A stretch of DNA of 17,556 bases from an uncultured Clostridia bacterium (GTDB lineage Bacteria; Bacillota; Clostridia; Peptostreptococcales; Anaerovoracaceae). This document shows, one piece after another, positions 13,695 through 17,556 of this stretch. Position 1 is the stretch's first letter; every line of letters starts with the position of its first letter. The translations under genes and the position numbers were made by a program. The stretch lies in the NCBI GenBank assembly GCA_934278965.1, contig CAKQWL010000060.1, positions 1 through 17,556 on the forward strand, given 5' to 3'. The notes beneath the pieces were generated by a model. It was not told the DNA's origin, ran no database searches, and saw nothing but the letters and a program-made list of their open reading frames with translations.

Positions 13695-16600
13695 TTATTT
13701 TTCAACATCCATTCCGGTCTTATGTCCGTTCAGCGTCGTTTCGGCAAGACCTCCACGCTCCTCAATCGCAAGAGCGAGAGTCTCTTTCATGATATACTCC
13801 TTGTATTCCGAAACCGCGGTCTTCACCTCGTCATCTGCGTCCAGATAGATAACGATTCGATCCATCATCTCAAAATCTTTCTGCTTCCGCAGCTGCTGCA
13901 CCTTGGAGATCAGTTCCCGAGCCAATCCCTCTTTGACCAGATCCTCCGTCAGAGTCGTATCCAGAATCGTGAAAAGATTGTTTTCCATCGCTACCGCGAA
14001 TCCCTCCTTCGCGTCAATTCGGATGTCAATAAATTCCTTTGTGATTTCGACTTCTTCGCCATCCACGGTCATCTTCACCGTTTCTTCGGTCTCGAAACGC
14101 GCAGCGAGTTCCTTCGCGTCCGCCTGGGCAACCGCCGCTCCGAAAGCCTTGATTTTCCCGCCGAGAGCCGGTCCCGCAACCTTGAAATTCGGTTTCAGCG
14201 TAAAGTTCATATACTGATCCAAATCACTTGCGAATACAACCTTCTTAACATTCAGTTCTTCCATAATCAGCGGTGTCAGATCGGAAATCAGATGTTCATA
14301 TTTACCGTCTACCAGAATTTCGGAAAGCGGCTGTCTGACCTTGATCCTCTCCTTTTCCCGTGTACCGCGGCCGAGTGCAACAAGGTCACGCACCAGATCC
14401 ATCCGCTCCTCAACACTCCGGTCGATCAAGCTTTCGTCGGCCTTCGGGAATGAAGCGAGATGTACCGATACTTCTCCTGTCAATTTCGTGTACATTTCGT
14501 CCGAAAGGAACGGTGCGATCGGTGCGATCAGCTTCGACACGCCTACAAGGATTTCATAGGTCGTCGCATAAACGCTCTTTTTATCCTCTGTCATTTCCGG
14601 TGCGTAGAATCTTCTCCTTGCGCGGCGGATATACCAGTTGGATAAATCCTCCGCTACAAAATCCGTAATGCTGCGGACCGTTTTCATATGGTCGTAGTGC
14701 TCAAGCGCATCCGTAACATTCCTGACTAAAGCATTGTATTTGGAAAGAATCCAGCGATCCAGCTCCGGACGGTTCTTTGGCTCGACATAGGTCTTTTCGA
14801 TTTCCACCTGGTCCTGATTCGAATAAAGGACAAAGAAATTGTAAACATTCCGGAGCGTTCCGAAGAACTTGCTCACAACGTCAATCAGTCCGTCCTCATC
14901 GAACTTCGTCGGTGTCCATGCCGGCGATACCGAGAGCAGATACCATCTCGTCGCATCCGCGCCATACTTTTCGAAAAGCTTAAACGGGTCTACCGTATTG
15001 CCTCTCGATTTGCTCATCTTCTTTCCTTCTTTGTCCAGAATCAGATCGTTTACCAGAACATTGCGGTACGGCGCAACGCCTTTGATCAGCGTCGAAACTG
15101 CCATCAGGGAGTAGAACCATCCTCTTGTCTGATCGATCCCTTCGCAGATGAAATCCGCCGGGAAGAGCTCGCTGTCAAACCGCTCCTTGTTTTCAAACGG
15201 ATAATGATGCTGCGCAAACGGCATCGCACCGCTGTCAAACCAGCAGTCCATAACCTCCGGTACTCGGGTCATCGGCTTTCCGCACTCCGGACAGGTCAGA
15301 TGCACCTCATCCACATACGGACGGTGCAGCTCAATATCCTCCGTGATCGGCTCGATCGCTTTTTCAACCAGCTCCGCTCTGGAACCGACACTTTCCAGAT
15401 GTCCGCATTCACAGCGCCAGATCGGGAGCGGTGTTCCCCAATACCGGGTTCTTGAAATCGCCCAATCCTTTACATCTGCCAGCCAGTTTCCAAAACGCTT
15501 TTCACCGACAAAATCCGGATACCAGTTGACCGTGTTATTGTTCGCCACAAGCTGATCCTTCAGCTTGCTCATCTCGATATACCAGCTTGGCTTCGCATAA
15601 TAGATAAGCGGTGTGCCGCAGCGCCAGCAAAACGGATAATTGTGCATCATGTTTTCCTTGGCGTACAGCTTGTTCTCCGAGGCAAGGTATTTGATAATGT
15701 CCACAGCAAGCGCGTCGTCCATGACGAATCTTCCCTCCCATGGACCCTCGGAATAGCACCCCTTCTCATCAACCGGCTGGAAGAACGGAAGACCGTATCT
15801 TCTCCCCGTCTGATAGTCGTCGTCACCGAATACCGGAGCGGAGTGCACGATACCGGTTCCGTCCGTTGTCGTAACATAATCCGCACAAGTCACATACCAT
15901 GCCTTTTTATCCAGCTCGCGTCCCGGGATCAGCCTTTCGTACTCATCGTACTCCAGTTCCTTTCCCTTCATCTCCGCCAGTACTTCGTATTCATCCTTGA
16001 GCACTCTTGATGCGGCATCCTTCGCCAGATAAAAGATCTCGCCTTCGAAGCTTCCCGAAAGCATCTTTACCTTAATATAATCAATTTCCGGACCTACCGT
16101 CAGCGCGCAGTTTGCAAAAAGCGTCCATGGAGTGGTTGTCCATGCCAGATAATACTCATTTTCCGCGGACTTTCTCTTGAACTTGCAGGTTGCCGTCAGT
16201 ACCTTTACTTCTTTGTATCCCTGCGCCACCTCGTGAGACGCAAGTCCCGTTCCGCAACGCGGGCAATACGGAAGGATCTTGGCTCCTTCATAGATCAAGC
16301 CTTCTTTGAAGACCTTATTCAGGATCCACCAGCCGGTCTCGATATAATTATTATCCAGTGTGATATATGCGTTATCAAGGTCCACAAGGTAACCCATATC
16401 CTCCGACATCTCGCGCCATGCTTTCTCATAGGTAAAGACCGATTCCCGGCACTTCTGGTTGAATTCCTTGATTCCGTATTTTTCAATGTCCTGCTTGCCG
16501 GACATATGAAGCTGCTTTTCAACCTCGATTTCCACCGGCAATCCATGTGTATCCCAGCCGGCTTTTCTCTTCACCTGGAAGCCCTGCATGGTTTTATAAC

Positions 16601-16805
16601 GGTTGATGGAGTCTTTCAGTGTCCGTGCCATCACATGATGGATGCCGGGGCGGCCGTTTGCCGTCGGCGGTCCCTCATAAAAGACGAAGGACGGCTGTCC
16701 CTCTCTTTCCGAAACACACTTCCCGAGAAGATCCTCTTCTTTCCACTTGCGTACCTGTTCCTGCTGTACTTCGAAAACAGGTTTTTCCGACAGATTTTTG
16801 AACAT
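13695..16805 (-). CDS. ileS: Isoleucyl-tRNA synthetase, type 2, with a GIHH active-site motif
   Basis: A 1036-residue class I synthetase that charges tRNA-Ile in the cytoplasm. The N-terminal catalytic half has GPPTANGRPGIHH (45-57), where GIHH stands in the place of HIGH, then GWDTHGLPVE (83-92), with KMSKS at 596-600 in KEGKKMSKSRGN. The editing domain (about 200-400) shows TTTPWTL (223-229) and GTGIVHSAP. Zinc-type cysteine pairs occur at 181/184, 393/396, 465/467 and 505/508. The anticodon-binding part starts near 660. Length and the opening GPPTANG...WDTHGLPVE...FTYEK pattern fit the eukaryote-like IleRS2 group, not the roughly 920-residue IleRS1 of Bacillus and Escherichia. AGAGGA lies about 9 bases before the ATG. 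Expression is controlled by the T-box leader upstream. Confidence 0.97.
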   Translation of the reverse strand: MFKNLSEKPVFEVQQEQVRKWKEEDLLGKCVSEREGQPSFVFYEGPPTANGRPGIHHVMARTLKDSINRYKTMQGFQVKRKAGWDTHGLPVEIEVEKQLHMSGKQDIEKYGIKEFNQKCRESVFTYEKAWREMSEDMGYLVDLDNAYITLDNNYIETGWWILNKVFKEGLIYEGAKILPYCPRCGTGLASHEVAQGYKEVKVLTATCKFKRKSAENEYYLAWTTTPWTLFANCALTVGPEIDYIKVKMLSGSFEGEIFYLAKDAASRVLKDEYEVLAEMKGKELEYDEYERLIPGRELDKKAWYVTCADYVTTTDGTGIVHSAPVFGDDDYQTGRRYGLPFFQPVDEKGCYSEGPWEGRFVMDDALAVDIIKYLASENKLYAKENMMHNYPFCWRCGTPLIYYAKPSWYIEMSKLKDQLVANNNTVNWYPDFVGEKRFGNWLADVKDWAISRTRYWGTPLPIWRCECGHLESVGSRAELVEKAIEPITEDIELHRPYVDEVHLTCPECGKPMTRVPEVMDCWFDSGAMPFAQHHYPFENKERFDSELFPADFICEGIDQTRGWFYSLMAVSTLIKGVAPYRNVLVNDLILDKEGKKMSKSRGNTVDPFKLFEKYGADATRWYLLSVSPAWTPTKFDEDGLIDVVSKFFGTLRNVYNFFVLYSNQDQVEIEKTYVEPKNRPELDRWILSKYNALVRNVTDALEHYDHMKTVRSITDFVAEDLSNWYIRRARRRFYAPEMTEDKKSVYATTYEILVGVSKLIAPIAPFLSDEMYTKLTGEVSVHLASFPKADESLIDRSVEERMDLVRDLVALGRGTREKERIKVRQPLSEILVDGKYEHLISDLTPLIMEELNVKKVVFASDLDQYMNFTLKPNFKVAGPALGGKIKAFGAAVAQADAKELAARFETEETVKMTVDGEEVEITKEFIDIRIDAKEGFAVAMENNLFTILDTTLTEDLVKEGLARELISKVQQLRKQKDFEMMDRIVIYLDADDEVKTAVSEYKEYIMKETLALAIEERGGLAETTLNGHKTGMDVEK

Positions 16806-16866
16806 GATCTCGTTTCCTCTCTCTTTCTCTTTTCTTTGCTTCTTTTTTTCTTTGTCCCGTTAAATT

Positions 16867-16902
16867 AAAAAATCCCCAATGCCGCTCAAACGACACTAGG
16901 GA
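16867..16902 (-). terminator. Regulated terminator of the ileS T-box leader
   Basis: Arms 16891-16902 and 16873-16884 close a six-base loop and are followed by six T residues on the minus strand (16872 down to 16867). It lies 62 bases before the ileS start codon and is the off-state structure of the riboswitch. Confidence 0.92.
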
Positions 16903-17137
16903 CGATCTACAAAACCGCGGTACCACCCTACTTGCAGCTGCCGACTCCGGAAGCTGCCTCTTCAAAGGCCGAGCTCCGGAGTGATCTTCGTTTGCCACGC
17001 TGCCGCCTTTCTCTCAGCTCCCGTTCTTCCGACCCGGGCAAAAGGCTCTCTGTAAGGCGCTCGCTGTGGGACTACTGTCTCCGTCATCGCTCGCGGTATT
17101 CAATTGAGACGCACAGGAAATCCCGCACAGTCACTCA
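16867..17137 (-). promoter_or_regulatory. T-box riboswitch leader of ileS (isoleucine specifier)
   Basis: The minus-strand leader shows the full set of T-box signs. The Stem I region contains GACGGAGACAGTAGT and AGAGAG. A specifier region reads GAAGATCAC, with the isoleucine codon ATC at 16983-16985. The conserved T-box AGGGTGGTACCGCGG is at 16915-16929. The terminator hairpin has arms 16891-16902 and 16873-16884 (12 pairs, three G-T) followed by TTTTTT. TAGGG at the T-box pairs with CCCTA of the terminator's first arm, which makes the competing antiterminator. Uncharged tRNA-Ile should bind the specifier and the TGGT bulge, stabilise the antiterminator and allow ileS transcription. Confidence 0.95.
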
Positions 17138-17143
17138 AGAAGG

Positions 17144-17172
17144 ATTATCGCACACTTCTTTTCGGTTGTCAA
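17144..17172 (-). promoter_or_regulatory. Sigma-A promoter of the ileS T-box unit
   Basis: On the minus strand a perfect TTGACA (17167-17172), a 17-base spacer and GATAAT (17144-17149). It sits just before the T-box leader, giving a start near 17137. Confidence 0.9.
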
Positions 17173-17250
17173 ATCATTTCATCTTTTATTCCGTCTCTTC
17201 TATTTTATCCTTGTTCTTCTTTTATTCCTCTCCTCTGCAATCCTCTTCTT

Positions 17251-17472
17251 CTACCTCTTTTTCCGGCTTCGTCTCGCTTTTTCCGCTTCCAAATCGTCCG
17301 GACTCTGCGGCAGATAGATCACTTTCGGCCCATCATCCTTTGCTTCTTCCTGCTTTTTTCGTAGTTCCCTCTTTTTTCCGGCATTTCCAACGAAATAATC
17401 CGGATGATCGACAACAAAAATATAAATCAAACAGCAAAGGATCACAATTCCTCCCAAAAGAAACAAATACAT
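17251..17472 (-). CDS. Small membrane protein (73 aa), unknown function
   Basis: The product has one N-terminal membrane helix (about residues 2-21, LFLLGGIVILCCLIYIFVV region), then DHPDYFVGNAGKK and a highly charged C-terminal tail rich in lysine, arginine and glutamate (31-73, ending RSRKKR). The tail would face the cytoplasm if the N terminus is outside. AGGAGG lies 7 bases before the ATG at 17472. No terminator is visible before the ileS promoter 79 bases downstream. I recognise no family. A TATACT hexamer at 17549-17554 (minus strand GGTATACT) may be its -10 box, with the -35 beyond the window. Confidence 0.72.
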   Translation of the reverse strand: MYLFLLGGIVILCCLIYIFVVDHPDYFVGNAGKKRELRKKQEEAKDDGPKVIYLPQSPDDLEAEKARRSRKKR

Positions 17473-17556
17473 TTTCTTCCCTCCTGCGACCCGATTTCTT
17501 ACTACTTTTCTTACCTTACCTACAATCTTTACTTACCCTTTCGTAGATAGTATACC

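Noticed and set aside
16932..17546. Plus-strand open frame of 204 codons across the T-box leader and the small membrane gene
   Set aside because: It crosses a functional riboswitch and is Ser/Phe/Leu-rich because of the T-rich strand; no ribosome site or domain.

Overview
The window looks like chromosomal DNA from a Gram-positive, probably anaerobic and spore-forming member of the Clostridia, with G+C near 50% by eye. The signs are WhiA, a spore-cortex-type PdaA deacetylase, a T-box-controlled isoleucyl-tRNA synthetase, strong AAGGAGG-type ribosome binding sites, and Gram-positive-style promoters and terminators. I cannot name genus or species. I see no rRNA, tRNA, CRISPR array, insertion sequence or phage gene. 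All genes but one lie on the minus strand.

Left block (about 1-5522, minus). A likely operon reads leftward: a large exported protein of unknown function, a BcrA-type ABC ATPase, a six-helix ABC-2 permease, a sensor histidine kinase and an OmpR-type response regulator. After a 115-base gap comes a pdaA-like N-acetylmuramic acid deacetylase cut by the left edge. This looks like an envelope-stress or peptide-export module. Neither the kinase nor the permease has a large extracellular domain, so the exported protein is the best candidate for the missing outside part.

Middle (5523-7320). A divergent AT-rich region carries a good extended -10 promoter for one plus-strand gene, an APC-family amino-acid permease, which ends at a tandem pair of terminators.

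Centre-right block (7335-11968, minus). A promoter before whiA drives whiA, a HAD-type phosphatase, the 23S rRNA m5U methyltransferase rlmD, a previously uncalled 48-residue ORF that overlaps the end of rlmD, and a CofE-like (F420-0:glutamate ligase family) protein of unknown role.

Right block (12050-17556, minus). A MalY/PatB-type PLP enzyme has its own promoter, a 5'-leader hairpin and a palindrome near the start site. Upstream of it are a 66-residue small protein with a possible sporulation-type promoter and ileS behind a complete T-box leader (ATC specifier, T-box sequence, terminator/antiterminator). At the right edge is a 73-residue membrane protein. The IleRS is of type 2 and carries GIHH in place of the class I HIGH signature. 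Published work links that rearranged motif to mupirocin hyper-resistance, and this is the most notable observation in the window.
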